This document shows positions 1-7,656 of a DNA stretch of 64,000 bases, in pieces (position 1 is the first letter of the stretch; every line of letters begins with the position of its first letter). This stretch comes from W0P28-013 sp963659365 (GTDB lineage Bacteria > Bacteroidota > Bacteroidia > Bacteroidales > Paludibacteraceae). The translations under genes and the position numbers were made by a program. A model generated the notes under the pieces. That model ran no database searches. It was not told where the DNA came from and worked only from the letters and a program-made list of their open reading frames with translations. The stretch covers positions 8,024 to 72,023 of the forward strand of contig CAVKTI010000006.1 in NCBI GenBank assembly GCA_963659365.1, given 5' to 3'.

Positions 1-237
1 CTGAAACACTTTTTTGTGGAAACCATGCAGACCACCGACGGCGGCGAGACATCGAACCGCGCCATCAAAAAAATCATTGCCGACCTTGTGGCTGCCGAAG
101 ACCCGAAAAATCCCGTCAACGACGACCAACTGACTGAATATCTGCGCCAATCGGGCTATGTGATAGCACGCCGCACCGTTGCAAAATACCGCGAACAACT
201 CGGCATTCAAGTGGCACGACTGCGCAAAGAGATTTGA
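1..237 (+). CDS. rpoN: RNA polymerase sigma-54 factor, C-terminal end (partial)
   Basis: The open frame enters from the left edge and stops at 237, so only about 78 C-terminal residues are present. They carry the sigma-54 DNA-binding domain: an IKKII helix, the paired DDQLTEYL / YVIARRTVAKYRE helices and the nearly invariant RpoN box (ARRTVAKYRE), ending in VARLRKEI. The RpoN box recognises the -24 promoter element. Sigma-54 directs RNA polymerase to promoters that need AAA+ activators. The start lies outside the window. The family assignment is secure because the RpoN box is diagnostic. Confidence 0.95.
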   Translation: MKHFFVETMQTTDGGETSNRAIKKIIADLVAAEDPKNPVNDDQLTEYLRQSGYVIARRTVAKYREQLGIQVARLRKEI

Positions 238-670
238 ACATTTTCCATTTGAAAATTTGAAGATTTGAAGATTGCGGTGTTTTTGAATGCGTGGCTTTTT
301 CCCCTATCGGGGGAAAAGGGAAAGGGGGCTATTGCCAAAAAATAGTAGCAAGTAGCAAGATACAAGTCGCAAGAATAGATTTTAAGAACATAGAAGATAG
401 AGCATAGACTCTTTAATTAAAAAATGGTGGCTTTTTGGAAAGCGAACACGGCATTGGGCGGCGAGTGTCAAAAATCAGGTTTTGTGTTTCGAAAAAGCGT
501 CATCACTGTTTGAGCGAAAGCGAGTTTGATGACGCCGAAACCAAAACCGCCAATTTTTGGCAACGCTCGCGCCCCTGCCGCGACTTTTCTTTGGTTCGTT
601 TCTTTTGGTCGTCAAAAGAAATGAACGAAAAAAATAACGGTTTTCAAAACTTAAATAACGAATTTTTCGC
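238..670. repeat. Intergenic repeat-rich gap
   Basis: No convincing gene is visible in this 433-bp gap. It holds AT-rich degenerate repeats (gaagatttgaagatt), a hairpin of TTTTCCCC and GGGGAAAA near 298-318, and a 47-bp element at 363-409. A near copy of the 47-bp element (about 3 differences) lies at 24894-24940, after the TtcA-like gene. Short frames that cross the gap look like chance. Confidence 0.6.
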
Positions 671-1474
671 ATGAAAGTTCCTAAAATCATAATTTTCATC
701 TGCCTGCTGTTTTTCTCGATTGCGGCATCGGCAACGGACAACGACTCCATTTTTGCAGTATGTCGGGAGCAGTGCGCCGCCAACGCCAATTTGGCGCAAG
801 TGGCGAAGCAGTTCATCGGCACGCCCTATATGGCTGGCACACTCGATGGCGACAGCGTGGAGCGGCTCAAAATTCGCCTCGATGCGTTCGACTGCGTTAC
901 ATTCGTCGAAACAGCGCTCGCACTCTGGCGCAGCAATGCAAAAAATTACGACGATTTTGCGCACGAATTGCAGCACATTCGCTACCGCAATGGCGCAATC
1001 GACGGCTACGCCTCGCGCCTACACTACACCACCGATTGGCTCGACAACAATGCGCAAAAAGGCACGCTCACCGACATCACACGCCGTTTAGGCGGCATTG
1101 TGCGCAACAAAAACACCAATTTTATGAGCCGCCACACCGAGGCTTATCCTGCACTCGGCGACACGGCGCAACTGGCTGCCATTCGCCAAATAGAGGCGCA
1201 AATCAACAGCCGCACACACTATTTTATTCCGAAAAATCGTGTGGCCAGCATCGCTGCGCAAATTCCCGAAGGTGCCATCATCGCCATCACTTCCACCATC
1301 GACGGACTGGATTGCGCCCACATCGGCATTGCCACAAAGCGCAACGGCGCAACGCATTTGCTCCACGCATCGAGCAGCCAAAAATGCGTCTGTATCAGCA
1401 AAAAAACGCTCGCCGACTACTTGGAAAGCAATAAAAAATTTAGCGGAATTATCGTTGCAAAGCCAATAAAATAA
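671..1474 (+). CDS. DUF1460 (amidase-like, NlpC/P60-fold) exported protein
   Basis: A 267-residue protein with an N-terminal signal peptide (MKVPKIIIFICLLFF...AASA, cleavage near residue 21), so it acts in the periplasm. It matches the DUF1460 / N-acetylmuramoyl-L-alanine amidase-like family, whose fold resembles NlpC/P60 cysteine peptidases. The likely nucleophile is Cys75 in FDCVTFVE and the likely histidine is in DCAHIGIA near residue 220. Known family members act on peptidoglycan fragments such as N-acetylmuramoyl-Ala; the substrate here is inferred. Length is normal for the family. It stands alone between rpoN and the TonB-family gene. Confidence 0.85.
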   Translation: MKVPKIIIFICLLFFSIAASATDNDSIFAVCREQCAANANLAQVAKQFIGTPYMAGTLDGDSVERLKIRLDAFDCVTFVETALALWRSNAKNYDDFAHELQHIRYRNGAIDGYASRLHYTTDWLDNNAQKGTLTDITRRLGGIVRNKNTNFMSRHTEAYPALGDTAQLAAIRQIEAQINSRTHYFIPKNRVASIAAQIPEGAIIAITSTIDGLDCAHIGIATKRNGATHLLHASSSQKCVCISKKTLADYLESNKKFSGIIVAKPIK

Positions 1475-1491
1475 GAAAAAATTACACAAAG

Positions 1492-1522
1492 TTGTTTTTT
1501 CTAAAAAAATATCGTAAATTTG
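1492..1522 (+). promoter_or_regulatory. Bacteroidota-type promoter for the TonB-family gene
   Basis: TTG at 1492-1494, 20 nt, then TAAATTTG at 1515-1522 matches the Bacteroidota -33/-7 consensus (TTTG ... TAnnTTTG). Transcription would begin near 1529, about 42 nt ahead of the ATG at 1571. Confidence 0.75.
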
Positions 1523-1570
1523 CCGTGTGAAAAATTCGTTTTTAGAAGCGTTTTTAACCATAAACAAGCC

Positions 1571-2266
1571 ATGCAACAAATAAAAAAATCACCTGAAGCC
1601 AATCTCGAAAACAAGCGACTAACCTACACGCTGATGGGTTTGGTGCTTTCGTTCGCCGTTTTCTATGTGGCCTTTGAATGGACCGACAGAGATGTTGAAA
1701 AATACGATGTCGCTGTCAGTCAAGATGTTATATTCGAAGAAGAGATGATAGAGCAGACCGTGCAGGAGGAGCAGAACACGCCACCGCCACCACCACCAGC
1801 CGCTCCCGATGTCATCGAAGAGATACAGATTGTGGACGATGATGTGGAAACTGCCGACATCACCATCAGTTCCGAAGACGACCAAACACAGGCGCAAGAG
1901 GTGATTCAAGCACCCGTCGAGATGCCCGAAGAGGATCCCGAAGAGAACATTGTGTTTGTGGTGGCCGAAAAGATGCCATCGTTCCCCGGCGGTCAGCAAG
2001 CACTGATGAAATACTTGAGCGAGAACATTCGCTACCCTGTCATTGCGCAGGAAAATGGCGTGCAAGGGCGTGTTATTGTGCAGTTCACCGTGCGCAAAGA
2101 TGGCTCCATCGACGATGTGAAGGTGGTGAAATCGGCCGACCCGAGCCTCGACAAAGAGGCGGTGCGCCTCATCAAATCGGTGCCTGCATGGGAACCAGGT
2201 ATGCAGCGCGGCAAAGCGGTACACTGTAAATTCACCGTGCCAATCGTATTCAAACTGCAAATGTAA
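1571..2266 (+). CDS. TonB family energy-transducing protein
   Basis: A 231-residue protein starting at the ATG at 1571. An in-frame TTG at 1520 overlaps the promoter's -7 box and is rejected. One N-terminal membrane anchor (LTYTLMGLVLSFAVFYVAF) is followed by a short periplasmic region with a proline block (TPPPPPPAAP) and acidic spacers. The C-terminal TonB_C domain is typical (YPVIAQENGVQGRVIVQF, then VKVVKSADPSLDKEA and WEPGMQRGK). TonB proteins couple the proton motive force through ExbB/ExbD to outer-membrane transporters. No exbB or exbD is adjacent, so this may be one of several paralogues. Confidence 0.88.
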   Translation: MQQIKKSPEANLENKRLTYTLMGLVLSFAVFYVAFEWTDRDVEKYDVAVSQDVIFEEEMIEQTVQEEQNTPPPPPPAAPDVIEEIQIVDDDVETADITISSEDDQTQAQEVIQAPVEMPEEDPEENIVFVVAEKMPSFPGGQQALMKYLSENIRYPVIAQENGVQGRVIVQFTVRKDGSIDDVKVVKSADPSLDKEAVRLIKSVPAWEPGMQRGKAVHCKFTVPIVFKLQM

Positions 2267-2294
2267 TTGTAGACGGGCAGCAAAGCCAAACTAC

Positions 2295-2323
2295 AACTGC
2301 CTCGCAATTCAAGCGGGGCAGTT
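2295..2323 (+). terminator. Hairpin between the tonB-like gene and pta
   Basis: AACTGCCTCGC and GCGGGGCAGTT form an 11-bp stem (one G-T wobble) with a 7-nt loop, 28 nt after the stop of the tonB-like gene. The following T-run is weak (tttcgtt), so this may only attenuate transcription into pta. Confidence 0.4.
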
Positions 2324-2357
2324 TCGTTGAAACAAATAACCGAAAAAACAAAATACT

Positions 2358-3365
2358 ATGGAACTGATAGCACAACTGACCAGACATGCGCAACAGAACC
2401 TGCGCCACATTGTACTGCCCGAAGGCGATGAGCCACGCACACTCGAAGCCGCCGATCGTGTTTTGGCCGAAAAAATTGCACGCCTGACGCTCATTGGCGA
2501 CGAAAAGAAAATCCACGCTATGGCCGCCGAAAAAGGTCTGAAACACATCGGCGAAGCCACTATCATCAACCCCGAAACCGACCCGCGAATGCCTGTTTAT
2601 GCCGACCTGCTCTACGAACTGCGCAAAAACAAAGGCATGACCCACGAAGAGGCCGAGCAGAAAGCCAAAGACCCGCTCTATCTCGGTTGCTTAATGATAA
2701 AAAATGGCGATGCCGATGGCGAAGTGGCAGGCGCACGCGGCACCACGGCCGACACCATACGCCCCGCTTTTCAGATAATCAAAACACAACCGGGCGTGAG
2801 TGTTGTGTCGGGCGCATTCTTGATGCTGACCCCCGCCAAACAACTCGGCGAAGACGGTCTGCTGGTGTTTGCCGATTGTGCCGTCAATCCTTGTCCCACC
2901 GCTCCCGAACTGGCGCAAATAACTCTATCGACCGCCGAAACGGCACGCGTGCTGGGTGGCTACGAACCGCGTGTGGCGATGCTCAGTTTCTCGACCAAAG
3001 GCAGTGCCAAGCACGAACTCATCGACAAGGTAACCGAAGCCTTGCGCATCGTTCGCGAGAAAGCCCCAGACCTGCAAATCGATGGCGAACTGCAAGCCGA
3101 TGCGGCGCTTGTACCCGAAGTTGGTGCGCACAAAGCCCCATGCAGCCCAGTGGCTGGCAAAGCCAATGTGCTTGTTTTCCCCGACCTGCAAGCAGGCAAC
3201 ATCGGCTACAAACTGGTAGAGCGTTTTTCGGGTGCACAGGCCATCGGCCCTATTTTGCAAGGCATTGCCGCCCCCGTGAACGACCTCAGCCGCGGCTGCA
3301 AAGTCGATGACATCGTGAAAATGATTATCATCACTGCAAATCAGGCAATAAGTGCGAAAGTGTGA
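2358..3365 (+). CDS. pta: Phosphate acetyltransferase
   Basis: A 335-residue single-domain phosphotransacetylase. It interconverts acetyl-CoA + phosphate and acetyl phosphate + CoA, the first step from acetyl-CoA to acetate. Family signatures include HIVLPEGDEPRTLEAA at the N terminus, a GEVAGARGTTADTIRPA segment, SFSTKGSAKHE and VFPDLQAGNIGYKLVERF near the C terminus. Length matches the short class without the N-terminal DRTGG extension. It pairs with ackA at 3821, but a four-helix-bundle gene sits between the two. Confidence 0.95.
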   Translation: MELIAQLTRHAQQNLRHIVLPEGDEPRTLEAADRVLAEKIARLTLIGDEKKIHAMAAEKGLKHIGEATIINPETDPRMPVYADLLYELRKNKGMTHEEAEQKAKDPLYLGCLMIKNGDADGEVAGARGTTADTIRPAFQIIKTQPGVSVVSGAFLMLTPAKQLGEDGLLVFADCAVNPCPTAPELAQITLSTAETARVLGGYEPRVAMLSFSTKGSAKHELIDKVTEALRIVREKAPDLQIDGELQADAALVPEVGAHKAPCSPVAGKANVLVFPDLQAGNIGYKLVERFSGAQAIGPILQGIAAPVNDLSRGCKVDDIVKMIIITANQAISAKV

Positions 3366-3385
3366 AAGTGCGAAAGTGTGAAAGT
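3351..3385 (+). repeat. Left arm of inverted low-complexity repeat around the four-helix-bundle gene
   Basis: Tandem GTGYGAAA units run from the last codons of pta. Read in reverse complement, about 27 of 30 positions match the array at 3753-3793 on the other side of the small gene, so the transcript could fold into a long stem that loops the gene out. Confidence 0.45.
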
Positions 3386-3396
3386 ATCGGATTGAA

Positions 3397-3747
3397 ATGT
3401 TGTTTACTCGTTTTGAAGAAATAAAAGCATGGCAAAAATCGATGGCATTAGCCAATGATTTATATACTTTGCTTGAAAATTCAAAAGATTATGGGTTCAA
3501 CGACCAAATTCAGCGTGCAGCGGTTTCCATCATGAATAATATCGCCGAAGGATTTGAGCGCAATAACAACCGAGAATTTTATCACTTTCTGCGAATAGCA
3601 AAAGCATCGTGTGCCGAAGTGCGTTCGATGCTCTACTTGGCACAAATTCGCCAAAAAATTTCTGATGAAAATTGCCAAAAACTTTTTCAAGAAGCCGAAA
3701 ACATATCAAAAATGATTTCATCGTTAATGAAAACACTAAAAACATAA
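3397..3747 (+). CDS. Four-helix bundle protein (23S rRNA intervening-sequence protein family)
   Basis: A 116-residue protein typical of the S23 / IVP four-helix-bundle family. It shows an opening FEEIKAWQKSMALANDLY helix, QIQRAAVSIMNNIAEGFER, and an FYHFLRIAKASCAEVRSML helix. Relatives were first found in intervening sequences inside bacterial 23S rRNA genes, and many free-standing copies exist; the biochemical role is unknown. Here it separates pta from ackA and is bounded by inverted low-complexity repeats (3351-3385 and 3753-3793), which recalls the stem that bounds rRNA intervening sequences. Start is the ATG at 3397, 31 bp after pta. Confidence 0.9.
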   Translation: MLFTRFEEIKAWQKSMALANDLYTLLENSKDYGFNDQIQRAAVSIMNNIAEGFERNNNREFYHFLRIAKASCAEVRSMLYLAQIRQKISDENCQKLFQEAENISKMISSLMKTLKT

Positions 3748-3752
3748 CAATT

Positions 3753-3793
3753 TACACTTTCACACCTTCACACCTTCACACCTTCACACTTTC
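3753..3793 (+). repeat. Right arm: tandem CACACCTT repeats
   Basis: Four or more TTCACACC units run between the four-helix-bundle gene and ackA. The array is close to the reverse complement of 3351-3385. There are no spacers and no palindromic repeat unit, so it is not a CRISPR. Confidence 0.5.
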
Positions 3794-3820
3794 TAACTTT
3801 ATAACTTTATAAACTGAACC

Positions 3821-5020
3821 ATGAAAATTCTTGTTCTGAACTGCGGAAGTTCGTCGATTAAATACAAACTGTTCGATATGGACGAAAACGCCGTGTTGGC
3901 GCAGGGCGGCATCGAAAAAATCGGGCTGCCCGACTCGTTCCTGAAAATTACGCTACCAAGTGGCGAAAAAGTGGTTTTGGAGAAGGCAATTCCCGAACAC
4001 ACCGTTGGCATTGCGTTCATTTTTGAGCAACTGACCAGTGCGAAATATGGCTGCCTGCGCTCGCTCGACGAGATTGATGCGGTAGGCCATCGCGTGGTGC
4101 ACGGCGGCGAACAGTTTAGCCAGTCGGCGGTGATAACGCCCGAAGTGCTCGAGCAGATAAAAATCTGCGCCGACCTTGCGCCGTTGCACAACCCCGCCAA
4201 CATCAAAGGCATCGACGCTATCAGCAAAATTCTGCCCAATGCGCCGCAAGTGGCTGTGTTCGACACCTCGTTCCACCAAACGATGCCCGACTATGCCTAT
4301 ATGTACGCATTGCCCTACGAATACTACGAAAAATATGGCGTGCGCCGCTACGGTTTTCACGGCACGAGCCACCGTTATGTGTCGCGCCGCGCCTGCGATT
4401 TTCTCGGACTCGACTATCAGAAAACAAAAATCATCACGGCACACATTGGCGGCGGCGGCTCCGTTACGGCCATTCGCGACGGTCGCTCGGTCGATACTTC
4501 GATGGGACTCACGCCTGTGGAGGGCCTGATGATGGGAACGCGTTCTGGCGATGTCGATTTGGGCGCAATCGTCTATCTGATGGAAAAAGAGGGGCTCGAT
4601 GCCGCCAAACTGTCGAACATTATCAACAAAAAATCGGGTGTGATGGGCATTTCGGGCGTTTCGAGCGATATGCGCGACATCGAAAAAGCCATCGGCGAGG
4701 GCAACAAACGCGCCCGCTTGGCGATGGCGATGTTCAACTACCGCATTCTGAAATATATCGGGGCGTATGCTGCCGCTCTCAATGGGTTCGATGTGCTGGT
4801 ATTCACGGGCGGCGTGGGCGAAAATCAGGCTGGCACGCGCCAATATGTGGCCGACGGACTGAAATATCTCGGCGCAGAAATCGACCAAGAACTGAACGCC
4901 CACTCGCGCGGCGAAGAGGTGGAACTCTCCACACCACAATCGAAAGTGCGCATCGTGGTAATTCCCACCGACGAAGAGTTGATGATTGCACAAGACACCT
5001 TGCATCTAATTAGGAATTAG
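3821..5020 (+). CDS. ackA: Acetate kinase
   Basis: A 399-residue acetate kinase. It transfers phosphate from acetyl phosphate to ADP, giving acetate and ATP, and so completes the Pta-AckA pathway for substrate-level phosphorylation in a fermenting anaerobe. Both family signatures are visible: VLNCGSSSIKYKLF at the start and GLMMGTRSGDVDLG in the middle. HRVVHGG, FHGTSHRYV and the ATP-binding VFTGGVGENQ are also present. Length is normal. The ATG at 3821 follows the repeat array directly. It is probably still co-transcribed with pta through the inserted small gene. Confidence 0.97.
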   Translation: MKILVLNCGSSSIKYKLFDMDENAVLAQGGIEKIGLPDSFLKITLPSGEKVVLEKAIPEHTVGIAFIFEQLTSAKYGCLRSLDEIDAVGHRVVHGGEQFSQSAVITPEVLEQIKICADLAPLHNPANIKGIDAISKILPNAPQVAVFDTSFHQTMPDYAYMYALPYEYYEKYGVRRYGFHGTSHRYVSRRACDFLGLDYQKTKIITAHIGGGGSVTAIRDGRSVDTSMGLTPVEGLMMGTRSGDVDLGAIVYLMEKEGLDAAKLSNIINKKSGVMGISGVSSDMRDIEKAIGEGNKRARLAMAMFNYRILKYIGAYAAALNGFDVLVFTGGVGENQAGTRQYVADGLKYLGAEIDQELNAHSRGEEVELSTPQSKVRIVVIPTDEELMIAQDTLHLIRN

Positions 5021-5293
5021 GAGTGAGGAATTTTTTTTAGTTAGCAGTGAGAAGTTAGCAGTGAGAAGTGAATTTTTGAGTGAGGAGTTTTTTAGTTAGA
5101 AGTGAGGAGTTAACAGTGAATGAAAACTCTGACTAAGACGACGACGATGACTCGCGCGGAGATCCTGTTGAACCGCAAATAACCAAATAACCAAATCCGC
5201 AAATCAACAAAAACATAGAAACAGCGCGAAGCGCGAAAAACACAGAAACCTGCGCGAAGCGCAATCTGAAATTTGAAATAAAAAGAAGAAACA
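5021..5293. repeat. Intergenic degenerate repeats
   Basis: No gene is visible. From 5028 to about 5125 the sequence is built of ttagcagtgagaagttag-like words. The same family lies at about 11885-11975 in the same orientation and at 7627-7664 inverted. From about 5170 there are caaataaccaaa and gcgcgaagcgcg words, also seen inverted near 7540. Confidence 0.6.
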
Positions 5294-6775
5294 ATGAACT
5301 ACAAAATGATGACTGCCGACGAGGCCGCTGCTTTGGTGAGCAATGGCGATGTTGTCGGATTTAGTGGCTTCACTCCAGCGGGTGCGCCCAAAGTGGTGCC
5401 CGAAGCCATTGCACGCCGTGCCGAAGCCGAACACGCCGCAGGCCGCGAATTTAAAATTGGTATGTACACAGGCGCATCAACGGGCGATATGCTCGACGGC
5501 GCATTGGCGCGCGCCAACGCCATTTTGTTTCGCACGCCCTACCAATCGAGCAAAGACCTGCGCGCCCGCATCAACGCACAAGAGGCGCACTATTTCGATA
5601 TGCACCTGTCGCACGAGGCGCAAGAGTTGCGTTATGGCTTTCTGCCGAAACCGAAATTTGCTATCGTTGAGGCGTGCGACTTGACTGCCGACGGCGAGAT
5701 TGTGCCAACATCGGGCGTGGGAATTTTGCCCACTATCTGCCGTCTAGCCGACCAAATCATTGTGGAACTGAACACCACCACACCGAAAGAACTGCGCGGC
5801 ATTCACGACATCTACGAACCGCTCGACCCACCGATGCGCAAGGCAATCCCTGTTTACAGCGTGAGCGACCGCTGCGGCGATGTGTGTGTGAAAGTCGATC
5901 CGAAGAAAATTGTCGCTGTGGTAGAATCGAACATTCCAAACGGCAGCGGAAAATTTGCGCCGATGGACGATGTAACGGCAAAAATCGGCGAAAATGTGGC
6001 ACATTTTTTGGCTGCCGAAATCAAGGCGGGGCGCATTCCTGCGTCGTTCCTGCCCATTCAGTCGGGCGTGGGCAACATTGCCAACGCAGTGCTGGCTTCG
6101 CTGGGCGAAAACCCCGACATTCCAGCGTTTACCATGTACACCGAAGTGATTCAAGACGCCGTTATCGGCCTGATGAAAGAGGGGCATGTGAAATTTGCCA
6201 GCGGCTGCTCGCTTACCGTGTCGCAGCCTGTTTTGGAGGAGGTGTACCAAAATCTCGACTTTTTCAAACAGCGCATTGTGCTGCGTCCGCAGGAGATTTC
6301 GAACAATCCCGAAGTGGCGCGCCGTTTGGGCTTGATAACCATCAATACGGCACTCGAAGCCGACATTTTTGGCAACATCAACTCGACGCATGTGCTCGGC
6401 ACCAAGATGATGAACGGCATTGGCGGTTCGTGCGACTTCACGCGCAACGCCTACATCTCCATTTTCACCACGCCATCGACTGCCAAAGAGGGCAAAATTT
6501 CGTCGATTGTGCCGATGGTGTCGCACCTCGACCAGAGCGAACACTCTGTGAAAGTGCTGATTACGGAGTACGGCGTGGCCGACCTGCGTGGCAAATCGCC
6601 GATACAACGGGCGCACTGTATCATCGACAACTGTGTACACCCCGACTACCGCGATATGCTGCGCCGCTATCTCGAATCGGCACCGAAAGCACACACACCG
6701 ATGAATATCTACACCTGTTTCGAGATGCACAAAGCGTTTGCCGAAACGGGCGATATGCACAACGCAAAACTCTGA
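5294..6775 (+). CDS. Acetyl-CoA hydrolase/transferase family (succinate or acetate CoA-transferase)
   Basis: A 493-residue class I CoA-transferase of the Cat1/AarC/acetyl-CoA hydrolase family. These enzymes move CoA between carboxylates through a glutamyl-CoA intermediate. The catalytic Glu is most likely Glu284 in MYTEVIQDAVIG. Other signatures are VVGFSGFTPAGAPK at the N terminus, QSGVGNIANAV and LITEYGVADLRGKSP. Lying behind pta-ackA it fits acetate or propionate/succinate fermentation, for example CoA transfer between succinate and acetyl- or propionyl-CoA. The exact substrate pair cannot be read from sequence. It ends 22 bp before a strong hairpin terminator. Confidence 0.88.
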   Translation: MNYKMMTADEAAALVSNGDVVGFSGFTPAGAPKVVPEAIARRAEAEHAAGREFKIGMYTGASTGDMLDGALARANAILFRTPYQSSKDLRARINAQEAHYFDMHLSHEAQELRYGFLPKPKFAIVEACDLTADGEIVPTSGVGILPTICRLADQIIVELNTTTPKELRGIHDIYEPLDPPMRKAIPVYSVSDRCGDVCVKVDPKKIVAVVESNIPNGSGKFAPMDDVTAKIGENVAHFLAAEIKAGRIPASFLPIQSGVGNIANAVLASLGENPDIPAFTMYTEVIQDAVIGLMKEGHVKFASGCSLTVSQPVLEEVYQNLDFFKQRIVLRPQEISNNPEVARRLGLITINTALEADIFGNINSTHVLGTKMMNGIGGSCDFTRNAYISIFTTPSTAKEGKISSIVPMVSHLDQSEHSVKVLITEYGVADLRGKSPIQRAHCIIDNCVHPDYRDMLRRYLESAPKAHTPMNIYTCFEMHKAFAETGDMHNAKL

Positions 6776-6796
6776 CAATCAGAGTTGTAAGCACAA

Positions 6797-6838
6797 AAAC
6801 AACGCTCGCCGAAAACTGGTGGGCGTTGTTTTTTTTTA
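6797..6838. terminator. Bidirectional intrinsic terminator
   Basis: AACAACGCTCGCC pairs with GGTGGGCGTTGTT around a short loop, followed by nine T on the plus strand. It lies between two convergent genes, the CoA-transferase (+) and the 5-formyl-THF cyclo-ligase (-), and can serve both. Confidence 0.85.
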
Positions 6839-6845
6839 GCGAAAA

Positions 6846-7382
6846 TCAGAACAGCACCTTGCCGATTTTTGCATCGTGCGGCTCGGTGGGAATGTGCGGA
6901 AAAATCTGAAAATCGAATGCCAAACCGATGGTTGGCACGGCGGCGTGTTCGGCCAAAAAGCGGTCGTAGTAGCCACGCCCACGCCCAAGACGGTCGCCCG
7001 CAGGCGAAAAAGCCATGCCCGGCAGCACAATCAAGTCGATGTCGCTTGAAAAAACTGCGTCCGAAGTCGGCTCTTGAATGTGAAAAGCCCCTTCGTGTAA
7101 GTCGTCGAGCGTGTGCAACTCCACAGGGCGAATGTCGTCGCCAGCAACCACAGGCAGAATAATGCGCTTTTTGCCCAGCGTGTGTGCAATGAGCGCGTGC
7201 GTGCAGACCTCGTCGGGCAGCGACCAGTAGAGCATCACGGTGTGCGCCGCCCGAAAAAGTGCGTCCGCCTCCAATTGCGCAATCACGCAGCGCGACTTTT
7301 CGGCCAACATTTCTGCCGAAAACTGCGACTTTCGCAAACGCACTTCGCTACGCAACTGCTTTTTCTGCTCAAAAGGAAACAT
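6846..7382 (-). CDS. 5-formyltetrahydrofolate cyclo-ligase
   Basis: A 178-residue protein of the 5-FTHF cyclo-ligase (MTHFS / YgfA) family. It converts 5-formyl-THF and ATP to 5,10-methenyl-THF, recycling a storage form of folate. The family hallmark VLPGMAFSPAGDRLGRGRGYYDRFL-type segment is present (positions about 117-141), with the phosphate-contacting GRGRGYYD, and the N-terminal KKQLRSEVRLRK helix is typical. Length is normal for a bacterial member. It is a single-gene minus-strand unit, convergent with the CoA-transferase gene. Confidence 0.93.
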   Translation of the reverse strand: MFPFEQKKQLRSEVRLRKSQFSAEMLAEKSRCVIAQLEADALFRAAHTVMLYWSLPDEVCTHALIAHTLGKKRIILPVVAGDDIRPVELHTLDDLHEGAFHIQEPTSDAVFSSDIDLIVLPGMAFSPAGDRLGRGRGYYDRFLAEHAAVPTIGLAFDFQIFPHIPTEPHDAKIGKVLF

Positions 7383-7656
7383 TTCAGATTAGGTTGATGA
7401 GTTGATTGGTTGATGAGTTGATTAGTTTAACGCATTGGCACTAATTTCTGATTTCTGATTTCTAATTTCTGATTGTTTCTCAAAATTGCTATCGCAATTT
7501 TTGTTTCTAGTTTCTAGTTTCTCGCGCTTCGCACTGTTTTTGTGGATTTGCGGATTTGGTTATTTGCCTTTTGGGGTTAATCCAACAATCTGAAATTTGA
7601 AATTTGAAATTGCGGCTTTGCCGCATCACTGCTCACTTCTCACTTCTAACTTCTCA
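7383..7656. repeat. Intergenic degenerate repeats
   Basis: No gene is visible. The stretch holds gattgattagttgatgagttgatt words, tandem atttctgatttctaatttctg, tttctagtttctag, and an inverted copy of the cttctcacttctaacttctcac family seen near 5028 and 11910. Confidence 0.6.

Noticed and set aside
3753..3793. Tandem CACACCTT array as a possible CRISPR
   Set aside because: The units are contiguous with no spacers and no cas genes are nearby.
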